Shown here piece by piece: positions 26,937 through 36,452 of a DNA stretch of 64,000 nucleotides (within the stretch, counting starts at the first letter, position 1; each line of letters starts with the position of its first letter). The translations under genes and the position numbers were made by a program. This stretch comes from Brevundimonas sp. NIBR10. Its GTDB lineage: Bacteria > Pseudomonadota > Alphaproteobacteria > Caulobacterales > Caulobacteraceae. The notes below the pieces were generated by a model, which ran no database searches, was not told the DNA's origin, and saw only the letters and a list, made by a program, of their open reading frames with translations. The DNA lies in assembly GCF_027912515.1 (NCBI RefSeq), contig NZ_CP115464.1, positions 1,302,001 through 1,366,000 of the forward strand, in the 5' to 3' direction.

Positions 26937-28109
26937 ATGGATACGGCCGCACGCTGGATAGGACGGGGCGAAGCCCTGGAGCGACTGGGGATCAAGACCC
27001 AGACGCTGTACGCCTATGTCAGCCGTGGGCGGATCGCCGCCCGGCCCGATCCCGCCAATCCGCGCCGCAGCCTTTATGCCGTCGACGATATCGGTCGGCT
27101 GACCTCGCGGAGGTCCGAAGCCGATGCCGGGATGCCCGCCGACCTTCAACTGCTGACCACACCGGCCGTGCGTGGCGTGGTCACGATCGCCTCGTCCGTC
27201 AGCGTGATTGCGGGCGGTCGGCTGTTGTACCGGGGCCGGGATGCGGTCGACCTGGCCCAGACCGAAACGATCGAGGATGTCGCCCGCCTGCTGTGGGATG
27301 CCCGGAGCGAAAATCCGTTTGCGGGACTGGGGCCGCGTCTGGACGGGGCCGGAGGCGTCAACGCCCGCACCCGCCTGTTCGGAGCCCTGGGGCGACGGGC
27401 GCATGAGGACCGGTCGTCGGCCGGACGCGATGCGACGTCGCTGAAAGTCGAGGCGGCCTCGGTGCTGAACGAAGTCATGGACGCCGTCGCCGGACCGGGG
27501 CCGCGCCTGTATTTTCACCAGCAGCTCGGGCGAGGCTGGAAGCTGCTGGAGCGGGACAGTCCGCTGATCTGCCGGGCCGTGGTGTTGGCCGCCGATATCG
27601 GGTCCTGTCCTTCGGCCGTGGCCACGCGGGTGTCCGCGGCGGGTGGGGCGTCCCTGGCGGGGGCGGCGCTGGCGGGTCTGGTGGCGACGGCGGGGTCGAC
27701 CGAACAGGCTGATCTGATCGCCGCCATCGCCCACGTCCACGAGGCCCGGCGCGATCCGGCCGGGGTGTCGAAGCGTCGAGCGGCCGAGGGGACACTCCCC
27801 GGGTTCTCCGACCCGCTGTGGCCAGACGGCGATCCGCGCGGGCCGGCGCTGCTGGCGGCCTCGGCCCTGCCCGCCGATCTGGCGGCGGTGGCGCGGGAAG
27901 GCGAGGCGGCGTCCGGTCGTACGCCGACTCTGAACCTGGCCCTGGCCCTGCTGGCGCGACGACTGGACCTGCCCCGCGATGCGGCGGCGGACCTGATGCT
28001 GATCGGGCGGCTGGTCGGCTTGCTCGGTCATGCACTGGATCAGGTCATCGACGGCTCGCCTATTCAGGCTAGCCTGCGCTATGTGGGCCCCAGACCGACG
28101 GCGCAGTGA
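26937..28109 (+). CDS. HTH domain fused to a degenerate citrate-synthase-like domain
   Basis: 390 aa. Residues 5-60 form an excisionase/MerR-type helix-turn-helix (ARWIGRGEALERLGIKTQTLYAYVSRGRI). The remainder is a citrate synthase fold (RGVVTIASSVSVIAGGRLLYRG, DVARLLWDARSENPF). The catalytic segments are altered. The DH-LNAST region reads LAADIGSCPSAVATRV, the HGGA loop reads LVATAGSTEQ and the GFGH segment reads PGFSDPLWPDGDPRG, so all three usual histidines are absent. It is probably a regulator or pseudoenzyme, not a synthase. It is followed 27 bases later by uppP. Confidence 0.8.
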   Translation: MDTAARWIGRGEALERLGIKTQTLYAYVSRGRIAARPDPANPRRSLYAVDDIGRLTSRRSEADAGMPADLQLLTTPAVRGVVTIASSVSVIAGGRLLYRGRDAVDLAQTETIEDVARLLWDARSENPFAGLGPRLDGAGGVNARTRLFGALGRRAHEDRSSAGRDATSLKVEAASVLNEVMDAVAGPGPRLYFHQQLGRGWKLLERDSPLICRAVVLAADIGSCPSAVATRVSAAGGASLAGAALAGLVATAGSTEQADLIAAIAHVHEARRDPAGVSKRRAAEGTLPGFSDPLWPDGDPRGPALLAASALPADLAAVAREGEAASGRTPTLNLALALLARRLDLPRDAAADLMLIGRLVGLLGHALDQVIDGSPIQASLRYVGPRPTAQ

Positions 28110-28136
28110 GGCGACCCCGGCATATCTGAGGGGTTC

Positions 28137-28946
28137 ATGGCGGACTGGCTGGCGGCGATCATCCTGGGTCTGGTCGAGGGGCTGACGGAATTCATTCCGG
28201 TGTCCTCGACGGGCCATCTGTTGCTGGCCAAGAGCCTGATGGGGCTGGAGAACGAGCCCTGGGACACCTTCATCGTCATGATCCAGCTGGGCGCGATCCT
28301 GGCGGTGGTGGCCCTGTATTTCGGGCGGCTGTGGAAGGTGCTGATCGGCCTGCCGGGCAAGGATCCGGCGGCGCGGCGGTTCGCGATCTCGGTCTTGCTG
28401 GCCTTCTTCCCGTCGGCCCTGATCGGCCTGCTGTTCCATGATTTCATCAAGACGGTGCTGTTTAATCCCACCGTGGTCTGCGTCAGCCTGATCCTGGGCG
28501 GCATCGCCCTGATCGCCCTGGAGCGCTGGGCACCGCAGCCGCGCGAGCATGACGCCATGAAGTTTTCGGCGAAGACGGCGCTGGGCGTCGGCCTGTTCCA
28601 GTGTCTGTCGATCATCCCGGGCGTGTCGCGCAGCGGGGCCACCATCGTCGGCGGCCTGTTGCTGGGCGTGGACAAGCGGGCGGCGGCCGAGTTCTCGTTC
28701 TTCCTGGCCATCCCGACCATGGTCGGGGCGTTCGGGCTCGATTTCTGGGAGAGCCGCGAGATGCTGACCGGCGACGTCCTGACCCTGATCGCCATCGGGT
28801 TCGTGGTGTCCTTCGTCAGTGGACTGATCATCGTGAAAACCATGCTGGATTTCGTGACCAAACACGGGTTCGCGCCGTTCGCCTGGTGGCGGATCGCGGT
28901 CGGGGCGGTCGGGCTGGCGTTGCTGCAAGCCGGCCTGATCGGATGA
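28137..28946 (+). CDS. uppP: Undecaprenyl-diphosphatase
   Basis: 269 aa, a polytopic inner-membrane enzyme that dephosphorylates undecaprenyl diphosphate to recycle the lipid carrier for peptidoglycan and polysaccharide synthesis. The two signature motifs are intact: EGLTEFIPVSSTGHLLL near the N-terminus and IIPGVSRSGATIVGGLLLG. About seven hydrophobic segments. The stop overlaps the next gene by four bases (ATGA), so it starts the putative operon with the nonulosonic-acid-like genes. Confidence 0.95.
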   Translation: MADWLAAIILGLVEGLTEFIPVSSTGHLLLAKSLMGLENEPWDTFIVMIQLGAILAVVALYFGRLWKVLIGLPGKDPAARRFAISVLLAFFPSALIGLLFHDFIKTVLFNPTVVCVSLILGGIALIALERWAPQPREHDAMKFSAKTALGVGLFQCLSIIPGVSRSGATIVGGLLLGVDKRAAAEFSFFLAIPTMVGAFGLDFWESREMLTGDVLTLIAIGFVVSFVSGLIIVKTMLDFVTKHGFAPFAWWRIAVGAVGLALLQAGLIG

Positions 28947-29653
28947 GCGACGTCCGGCCCGTGCTGGAGGCCGTCTGCGCTCACGTGATGGCGGACCTGC
29001 CCGCCATCCTGGCCCAGCGCCGGACGGTGACGTGGAAGCCGGACGGCAGTCCGGTCACCGAGGCCGACGTGCGGCTGGAGCGTGAAGTCCACGCCCTGCT
29101 GGAGGGGCGGCTGGGGTCGGTCAATCTGGTCGGCGAGGAGAGCTATGATCCTGCGGGCGGCACCGGGGCGGCGTCCTGGACCGCTGTGCTCGATCCGATC
29201 GACGGCACGGAGAATTTCTGTTCAGGCCTCAAGGAATGGGGCGTGTCCCTGTCGCTGTGGCGCGACGGGGGCCACCAAGGGAGCCTGTTGCTGTTACCCG
29301 AACTGGGGGAGCGGATGATGACCGGGGAACCGATCGAGCGGCACGTGTCGCGGATCACTGGCTTCTCGTCCTCGATCACGCCGGAACTGGCGCAACAGCT
29401 GGTCGGGGCGGGGGAGGCGCGAATCCTGGGGTGCGCGGTCTACAATCTGTATAATGTGGTGCGCGGGTCGCTGGCGCGGTTCGCCAACCCCAAGGGTGCC
29501 AAGAGCTGGGACCTGATGGCCGGGCTGATGCTGGCCAGAGAGCATGGATGCGACGTGACGGTGGAGGGACGACCCTATGACGGATCCTATCTCGAGCCTG
29601 ATCGCCGACATCGCTTCGACATACGCCACCGATACGATCTTCATCCTGGGTAA
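28943..29653 (+). CDS. Inositol monophosphatase family protein
   Basis: 236 aa. The family's metal-binding motifs are present: LVGEESYD (GEE), AVLDPIDGTENF (DPxDGT) and GAKSWDLMAGLMLAREHGCDV (WD near the end). Members hydrolyse sugar or nucleotide phosphates, such as inositol phosphate or 3'-phosphoadenosine phosphate. The starting ATG overlaps uppP, and the 3' end overlaps the next gene by 77 bases in another frame, so the last 25 residues (GSYLEPDRRHRFDI onward) are encoded by shared DNA. Because it sits inside the NeuB/NeuA-like group, dephosphorylation of a sugar-phosphate intermediate is a reasonable guess but unproven. Confidence 0.85.
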   Translation: MSDVRPVLEAVCAHVMADLPAILAQRRTVTWKPDGSPVTEADVRLEREVHALLEGRLGSVNLVGEESYDPAGGTGAASWTAVLDPIDGTENFCSGLKEWGVSLSLWRDGGHQGSLLLLPELGERMMTGEPIERHVSRITGFSSSITPELAQQLVGAGEARILGCAVYNLYNVVRGSLARFANPKGAKSWDLMAGLMLAREHGCDVTVEGRPYDGSYLEPDRRHRFDIRHRYDLHPG

Positions 29654-31103
29654 GGGACCGTCGGTCGATCAGATCGATCCCCGGATATTCTCCGGCGCCC
29701 TGGTCATCGGCCTGAACGACGCAGAGCGGATCGCGCCGGTCGATATCAGTGTCTTCCATGACGGCTGGGTCGCCGAGAGCGTGGCCGACAATGGATTCAA
29801 GTCGCGGGCCTATGTGACCTCGACCCCGATGACGGCACCGAACCGCACGGTCATCCGGCTGGATCATGCGCCGCTGAGCCAGGAATCCAGCGACCTGATG
29901 ATGCAGCGGTTCCAGGCCGGACAGCTGCAGATCGAGGACATTCTGTTCATCACCGCCCTGCAGATCGCGCGGCGGGTCGCGGCGCAACGGGGTCGGCCCC
30001 AGACGGTCTATATGGTCGGTCTGGATTTCCAGTACGACGGCGGCCACGCCTATTCGGAGCGCGTGGGTGCGGACTTCTCGCACGCGCTCGACGAGGAGCG
30101 TCGGCTGGTGTTCGGGATGCAGGAGTATTTCTTCCTGAACGCCCTCTATGTGCTGAAGGGCTCCGAGCTCGATGTCCGGCACGTGGGGGCCAAGAGCTTC
30201 AGCGCCCTGTCGCAGACCGAGCTGAATCATGCCTTCGGCGGCGGTGCCGATCAGGACCGGCCTGCAGGGTCCGGCGTCGCTGTGGTGGCCGAACTGACGA
30301 CCAACCATTTCGGCGATCGGCTGAGGCTCGAGCGGATGATCCGGGCGGCGCGGGCGGCGGGCGCGGACTATGTGAAGCTTCAGAAGCGTGACGTCGACAG
30401 CTTCTACAGCGCCGAGCAACTGGCGGCGCCCTATGCGTCACCGTTCGGCAAGACGTTCGGTGACTATCGGCGGCAGCTGGAGCTGACGCCGGACGATTTC
30501 GGATTCGTGGCGGCGATGTGCGCGGAGCTGGGCCTGGGGTGGTTCGCCTCGGTGTTGGACAGGCCGTCGTTCGACCTGGTCGCGGCGCTGGAGCCGGCGA
30601 TGGTCAAGCTGCCGTCCACCATCTCCGAACACCGGGATTTCCTGGCGGCGGTGGCGGGCTCGTACGAGGGGACGATCGTGCTGTCGACCGGCATGACCGA
30701 TCAGGCCTATGAGGACTGGGTGCTGAAGACCTTCACCCGGTGCGAGCGGCTGGTGCTGATGCAGGCCAACTCGGCCTATCCGACCCGGGCCGAAGACTGC
30801 AATATCGGGGTCGTGCGCCACTATCACGAACTGTCCCGGACCGATTCCCGCATCGTCCCCGGCTATTCCAGCCACGACTTCGGCTGGATGGCCTCGGCGC
30901 TGGCCGTCGCGGCGGGTGCGCGAATGGTCGAGAAACACGTCAAGCTGGGCAACACCGACTGGGCCCATTTCGATGCCGTGGCGGTCGACCTGACCACACC
31001 GGACTTCAAGGACTACGTCGATCATGTTCGTCAGGCCGAACGGATCGTGGGACAGGACAGGAAGGCGATCATGCCCAGCGAACATCACAAATACTGGCCA
31101 TGA
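29577..31103 (+). CDS. Fusion of GT42/Maf-like domain and NeuB-type synthase
   Basis: 508 aa. The N-terminal 215 residues begin IFILGKGPSVDQIDPR (GKGPS at 25-29) and contain VYMVGLDFQYDGGHAYSE, echoing the AGNGPSL and SGIDFYQNG motifs of CstII-like GT42 sialyltransferases and of Maf/DUF115 proteins. From about 235 the protein is a divergent NeuB-type TIM barrel: VVAELTTNHFGDRLRLERM, DYVKLQKRD, IVLSTGMT, QANSAYPT, GYSSHD and VEKHVKLGN (His454). It ends without the C-terminal SAF antifreeze domain of typical sialic acid synthases. The predicted reaction is PEP condensation with a sugar to form a nonulosonic acid; the fused domain's role is unknown. Confidence 0.8.
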   Translation: MTDPISSLIADIASTYATDTIFILGKGPSVDQIDPRIFSGALVIGLNDAERIAPVDISVFHDGWVAESVADNGFKSRAYVTSTPMTAPNRTVIRLDHAPLSQESSDLMMQRFQAGQLQIEDILFITALQIARRVAAQRGRPQTVYMVGLDFQYDGGHAYSERVGADFSHALDEERRLVFGMQEYFFLNALYVLKGSELDVRHVGAKSFSALSQTELNHAFGGGADQDRPAGSGVAVVAELTTNHFGDRLRLERMIRAARAAGADYVKLQKRDVDSFYSAEQLAAPYASPFGKTFGDYRRQLELTPDDFGFVAAMCAELGLGWFASVLDRPSFDLVAALEPAMVKLPSTISEHRDFLAAVAGSYEGTIVLSTGMTDQAYEDWVLKTFTRCERLVLMQANSAYPTRAEDCNIGVVRHYHELSRTDSRIVPGYSSHDFGWMASALAVAAGARMVEKHVKLGNTDWAHFDAVAVDLTTPDFKDYVDHVRQAERIVGQDRKAIMPSEHHKYWP

Positions 31104-31819
31104 ACGTCGCCGCTCTGATGATCGGGCGGGGCGGCAGCTCCTTGCCCGACAAGAATATCCTGCCGGTACTTGGCGTGCCGCTGCTGAAATGGACGGCGTC
31201 GGCGGCGAGGCGCAGCCGGTATGTGTCTCGCTTCTATGTCAGCAGCGACTGCCCTCGAATCCTCGACGTCGCCGGAGAAGCCGGCTACGCGCCGATCGTT
31301 CGCCCCCCTGAACTCGCGTCAGATACGGCGCAGAGTTCGGACGCGGTGCGACATGCGATGCCCATCATGGAGGCCGACGGACCGGTCGATATCCTGGTGG
31401 TCCAGCACGCCAATGTCGGCACGATCCATCAGGATCAGATCGACGCCTGTATCGATATCCTGATCGCTCGTAGCGACCTCAGCGCCGTGATTCCCAGCCA
31501 TGAGATGGCTGAGTACCACCCGATGCGGGGCAAGGCCGTGAACGCAGACGGCACCCTGGCGCCGTTCATCCCGGCCGCGACATTCGTTTCGGCGAACCGG
31601 CAAGACCTGCCCAAATGCCTTTTCTTCGACCATTCCTTCTGGGTTCTGAGAGGGCGATCCGCCGTGTTCGACCCCGAGGGTCAGGCTCCTTGGCCCTGTA
31701 TGGGACGACGCATCGCGCCGTACGAGACCTCGGGCTGCCTGGATGTCCATACCCTCGACGATCTTGAGAAGACGGCGGTGTGGCTGAGGGCCCACGACAT
31801 CGCGCCGCCTGATTTCTGA
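31100..31819 (+). CDS. Divergent CMP-sugar cytidylyltransferase (NeuA-like), copy 1
   Basis: 239 aa, starting at the ATGA overlap with the synthase gene. The nucleotide-binding start MNVAALMIGRGGSSLPDKNILPVLG is a variant of the IPARGGSKGIPRKNI motif of acylneuraminate cytidylyltransferases. Further NeuA-like segments are RFYVSSDCPRILDVAGEAG and RPPELASDTAQSSDAVRHA. The end CLDVHTLDDLEKTAVWL corresponds to the usual D-I-D-T-x-D-D region. Predicted to activate a nonulosonic acid as its CMP form. Context with the NeuB fusion supports this. Confidence 0.82.
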   Translation: MNVAALMIGRGGSSLPDKNILPVLGVPLLKWTASAARRSRYVSRFYVSSDCPRILDVAGEAGYAPIVRPPELASDTAQSSDAVRHAMPIMEADGPVDILVVQHANVGTIHQDQIDACIDILIARSDLSAVIPSHEMAEYHPMRGKAVNADGTLAPFIPAATFVSANRQDLPKCLFFDHSFWVLRGRSAVFDPEGQAPWPCMGRRIAPYETSGCLDVHTLDDLEKTAVWLRAHDIAPPDF

Positions 31820-31836
31820 AGCGGGACCGCAAGACC

Positions 31837-32541
31837 ATGACGTTGAAGAGTGCCCCCACGGTCGTCGCGGTCGTTGCAGCCAAGGCGGTGTCGACCCGCG
31901 TGCCGCGAAAGAATTTGCGGGAGTTCCACGGGGGACGGTCGCTGCTCGATATCAAGATCGAGCAGTTGCTGTCCGCAGCTCACATCAGCGAGGTCTATGT
32001 GTCGAGCGACTCCCCGGAGGCCCGGCGAATTGCCGAGGCGGCAGGGGCCCGGTTTGTCGAGCGGGACCCTCACCTGACACGGTTCGAGACCCCGTGGGGG
32101 GACGTCATCGACGGCATCCTTCAAGACATACCGGTGTCGCCCGAAACCTTCATCGCCTGGTGCCCGATCACGAGTCCGCTGTTCACCCGCTACGACGAGG
32201 CGATCGACATGCTGGGCCAGGGAGATATCGACAGCGTGATCTCGGTGACACGCGACCAACGGTTCTTCCTGAGCTCAGAGTTTCAGCCCATCAACTATCA
32301 GTGGGGTGTGTGGCATCCCTACAGCCAGAATCTGAAGCCGCTGCACATCCACAACACCGCCATCTCTCTGGCGCGCAAGGCGGATATCCTGCGCAATCGC
32401 TATCTGATCGGCGAGAAGCCGGGGTTCCTGATCACCGACACGGTGGAGGGTATCGACATCGACACGATGGACGAATTCGAGATGGCGCAGTTCTTCTACG
32501 CCCGGCGGTTAAGACAGGGTGGCCCGTCCGCGAAGACTTGA
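31837..32541 (+). CDS. Divergent CMP-sugar cytidylyltransferase (NeuA-like), copy 2
   Basis: 234 aa. The N-terminus VVAVVAAKAVSTRVPRKNLREFHGG carries the S-x-R-x-P-x-KN nucleotide-binding motif, followed by VYVSSDSPEARRIAEAAG and a C-terminal VEGIDIDTMDEFEMAQ, the classic IDIDT-DE metal-binding segment. It shares little sequence with copy 1, so the pair is not a recent duplication. Two cytidylyltransferases in one operon may serve two sugars, or one may have an altered role. It ends 66 bases before the LuxR-type gene. Confidence 0.85.
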   Translation: MTLKSAPTVVAVVAAKAVSTRVPRKNLREFHGGRSLLDIKIEQLLSAAHISEVYVSSDSPEARRIAEAAGARFVERDPHLTRFETPWGDVIDGILQDIPVSPETFIAWCPITSPLFTRYDEAIDMLGQGDIDSVISVTRDQRFFLSSEFQPINYQWGVWHPYSQNLKPLHIHNTAISLARKADILRNRYLIGEKPGFLITDTVEGIDIDTMDEFEMAQFFYARRLRQGGPSAKT

Positions 32542-32607
32542 GCCGGCCTGCGGGACTGGACCTGCGGGCGATCACGCATCATCGTCGCGCGACAGAGGCG
32601 AGGGGCC

Positions 32608-33057
32608 ATGCCGGACAGACTGACATCGCAGGAACTGAGGTGCGTCCTGCTGGCCGGCGACGGTCTCAGCGACAAGGAGGTCGCGGTCGCGCTGGGGATC
32701 GCGCCGCGGACCGTCGGCAACAATCTGCACCGCGCCTATCGCAAGCTCGGCGTCTCGGACCGCAAACTGGCGGCACGACGTCTGAGTAGCGATTACTCAG
32801 AGCATCCATTGCTCATAGACCACCTCACCGGACGGGCCGCATCACGGACGGACACCGGGGCGGTTCTGATCGATGCTGGTGATCTGAGGTCCGTGGAGGG
32901 GCCGCTGATGCGGGCCTATCGCGGACTGGGGGCGTGGCGGACACCGCCGCGGCGTCACCCCCGCATCGTCCTGATCCTGGGCGGCGCGGTGGCCATCGTG
33001 ATCGTCCTTGCGATCACGGGTCAGATCATGGCGGGCATCAACGACTTCCTCGGCTGA
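32608..33057 (+). CDS. LuxR-type helix-turn-helix protein with C-terminal membrane helix
   Basis: 149 aa. Residues 4-60 form a LuxR-family HTH (LTSQELRCVLLAGDGLSDKEVAVALGIAPRTVGNNLHRAYRKLGV). After a linker there is one transmembrane segment near the C-terminus (RIVLILGGAVAIVIVLAITGQ). No receiver or ligand-binding domain exists. The layout implies a DNA-binding domain held at the inner membrane. A GAGGGGCC ribosome-binding region precedes the ATG. It is followed by two small genes in the same direction and may form an operon with them. Confidence 0.8.
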   Translation: MPDRLTSQELRCVLLAGDGLSDKEVAVALGIAPRTVGNNLHRAYRKLGVSDRKLAARRLSSDYSEHPLLIDHLTGRAASRTDTGAVLIDAGDLRSVEGPLMRAYRGLGAWRTPPRRHPRIVLILGGAVAIVIVLAITGQIMAGINDFLG

Positions 33058-33086
33058 TCCGATCCTCCCTCGAAAGGCCGACCTCC

Positions 33087-33482
33087 GTGACTCCATCCGC
33101 CGTCATCCTGAAGAACCCCCAGGCCGCCGTCTCGGCCGCCAACGCCATCGCGGCGGACCTCAACGCACTCGAGCGCCACGTCGACGAGGCCCTGATGCGG
33201 GCCCATGCCATCGGCCAGACCCTGTCGTCGGGCCGCATGGCCGCCGGTATTTCGGCGACCTTCGGCCAGGCCATGTTCGACGACCTGGCCAAGGTCATTC
33301 CCGATGCGACTTCCCTGCGCGGCAGTGTCGTCGCCATGCATATGCGAATGCAGCGTCGCGCCGATTCCCTGGGCGTCAGCCCGACCCTGGGGATCGAGGA
33401 GAAGCCGCCGGAGAACGGCCCGGAGACGCCCTGGCCCAAGGCGGAACTTCTGCCGACGCCGGCCCGCGTCGCCGCAGAGTAG
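33087..33482 (+). CDS. Hypothetical helical protein (131 aa)
   Basis: 131 aa from GTG 33087, preceded by GAAAGG. The sequence is predominantly helical (AVSAANAIAADLNALERHVDEALMRAHAIG, ATFGQAMFDDLAKVIPDATSLRG) and has a proline-rich C-terminus (EKPPENGPETPWPKAELLP). No membrane segment, signal peptide or known motif is seen. It sits between the membrane-anchored LuxR-type protein and a four-helix membrane protein, three bases before the latter. Function unknown. Confidence 0.6.
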   Translation: MTPSAVILKNPQAAVSAANAIAADLNALERHVDEALMRAHAIGQTLSSGRMAAGISATFGQAMFDDLAKVIPDATSLRGSVVAMHMRMQRRADSLGVSPTLGIEEKPPENGPETPWPKAELLPTPARVAAE

Positions 33483-33485
33483 CCT

Positions 33486-33902
33486 GTGCTCGCGACCGCC
33501 ATCTATGCGTTTAATCTGTTCGCTTTCGCGTTGCTCCTGTGGCGCGGACGGTGGGCGGACAGGATCGCGGTCGCGGCCTTCGCTCTGGCGATCGTGGTGG
33601 AACCCCTGGCCGGGGCTCTCACGGTCGGCTCCTGGCGGACCGGCACGAGTGTTCTGAACCTGGCGCTGTTCGTGATCGTCTGGTGGCTGGCCGAGCGGGC
33701 CGACCGATGGTGGCTGGTCTTCGTGGCCAGCGCCCAGTTCGTCATCGTGGCCACGCACGCCATGCCGCTGATGTCCGACAACGCCTTCGTGTGGTCGGGG
33801 ATCGCGCTGCGGAACGGTCTCTATATTCTCATCAGCCTGCTGTTCCTCGTCGGGGCCTTCGAGGTCTGGGCGGACCGGCGCATCCGTCTGGAAGCCCGCT
33901 AG
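33486..33902 (+). CDS. Small four-helix membrane protein
   Basis: 138 aa from GTG 33486. Four hydrophobic segments are visible, including YAFNLFAFALLLW, VLNLALFVIVWWLAE, WWLVFVASAQFVIVA and LRNGLYILISLLFLVGAFEVW. It ends with a basic tail (DRRIRLEAR). The gene starts three bases after the previous stop, so it is likely co-transcribed. I do not recognise the family; a membrane partner for the anchored LuxR-type protein is possible but speculative. Confidence 0.6.
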   Translation: MLATAIYAFNLFAFALLLWRGRWADRIAVAAFALAIVVEPLAGALTVGSWRTGTSVLNLALFVIVWWLAERADRWWLVFVASAQFVIVATHAMPLMSDNAFVWSGIALRNGLYILISLLFLVGAFEVWADRRIRLEAR

Positions 33903-33955
33903 GCTCCACGCGATCGACGGTTTCCGGGACGGCCAGGCAAGCCCTGGACAACTCC

Positions 33956-34057
33956 ATGCTCCCCAAGACGACCATCACCCTGTTCGCAGGGCAGCGCGGC
34001 TCTGCGCCGGACGCGGTTGCGACATCCCTGCACGTCGATCGATTGGTGCTCGCATGA
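33956..34057 (+). CDS. Possible 33-aa leader ORF
   Basis: A short frame starting MLPKTTITLFAGQRGSAPDA and ending in TGA, which overlaps the acyltransferase ATG as ATGA. It has no obvious ribosome-binding site and may be a chance ORF. The overlap geometry, the same as the true stop-start couplings elsewhere in the window, is the only reason to list it. Confidence 0.25.
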   Translation: MLPKTTITLFAGQRGSAPDAVATSLHVDRLVLA

Positions 34058-34886
34058 GCACGGCCATAGACATTCCGGTGGACGAGGCGCTGATCGAACG
34101 CTTCCGGCGCGCGCGCATCCTGTTCTCCTATGATCGACGCGAGGTCGCCGAGGGGCGGGGATGGCTGTCGGATCACGAGACGATCCAGGTCCCCGGATCG
34201 ATCAGAATCGAAGGACCCAGCGCATTCTACGGTGGCCCTTATGCGCCCAGCCGATGGGCCGTGCCGGGAGGCCTTTGCACCATGGGTGCCGCATCCTATT
34301 CGCACTCGCCGCTGCCCGCAGGCCTCAACGTCGGACGCTATTGCTCGATCGGCCGAGGTCTCAGGTTCATCGATTTTGCCCACCCGGCCGAATGGGCCTC
34401 GACCTCAGTCGCCTTTTTCAGGCCCAGCGACACCCCGTTCACGCCGCCGTTGCGCGACGCCCTGGACGCGGTCTCCGAGGAGGCCGGGTCGCGGTTCAGT
34501 CCCCTGCCGTACGCATCACGGCAGGGGCAGGCCTATCCCGTCATCGGTCATGACGTCTGGATTGGTGACCAGGTCGCGATTGCCCTCGGCGTCACGATCG
34601 GAAACGGCGCGATCATCGCCACGGGTGCGGTCGTGACGACCGATGTCGAACCCTGGACCATTGTCGGAGGCGTTCCCGCCAAGCCGATCCGCAAGCGGTT
34701 CGCACCGGACGTGATCGCGCGTCTGAGGGCCTCGCTCTGGTGGACCTACCCTTGGCATGCGTTTCACGGCATGAGCCGGACGGACCCCGACCTGTTCGCC
34801 GATCAGGTCGTTGCGGCCGCCATGGCCGGCCGCCTGAAACCCTGGACGCCCGAGACGGTGACCCTGGAACCGGCCGAAGTCGTTCC

Positions 34887-36191
<1,305 letters not shown>

Positions 36192-36452
36192 GACGATCAG
36201 ATAGGGCGCCGATGCGTGCTGCGGGAGGGGGCAGGGTCGTCGCAGCCTGTCCAACGGCGCGCCGTTCGCGATCGGAGGTGTTCATCGGCGTTTCGCCAAC
36301 GCACAGGCGCCGCCGTTCACGAAGCCGGGCCGGTCATCGCCGCAAGTCCGGTGGCGGCGCGTCGGGGCCGGGGTGATGGTCGGGACATCGGAGCCCGGTG
36401 GTCGGGTTCCTCCATACCGCTCTTCACCCCTCTCCTTACAAGGATGCCCGTC

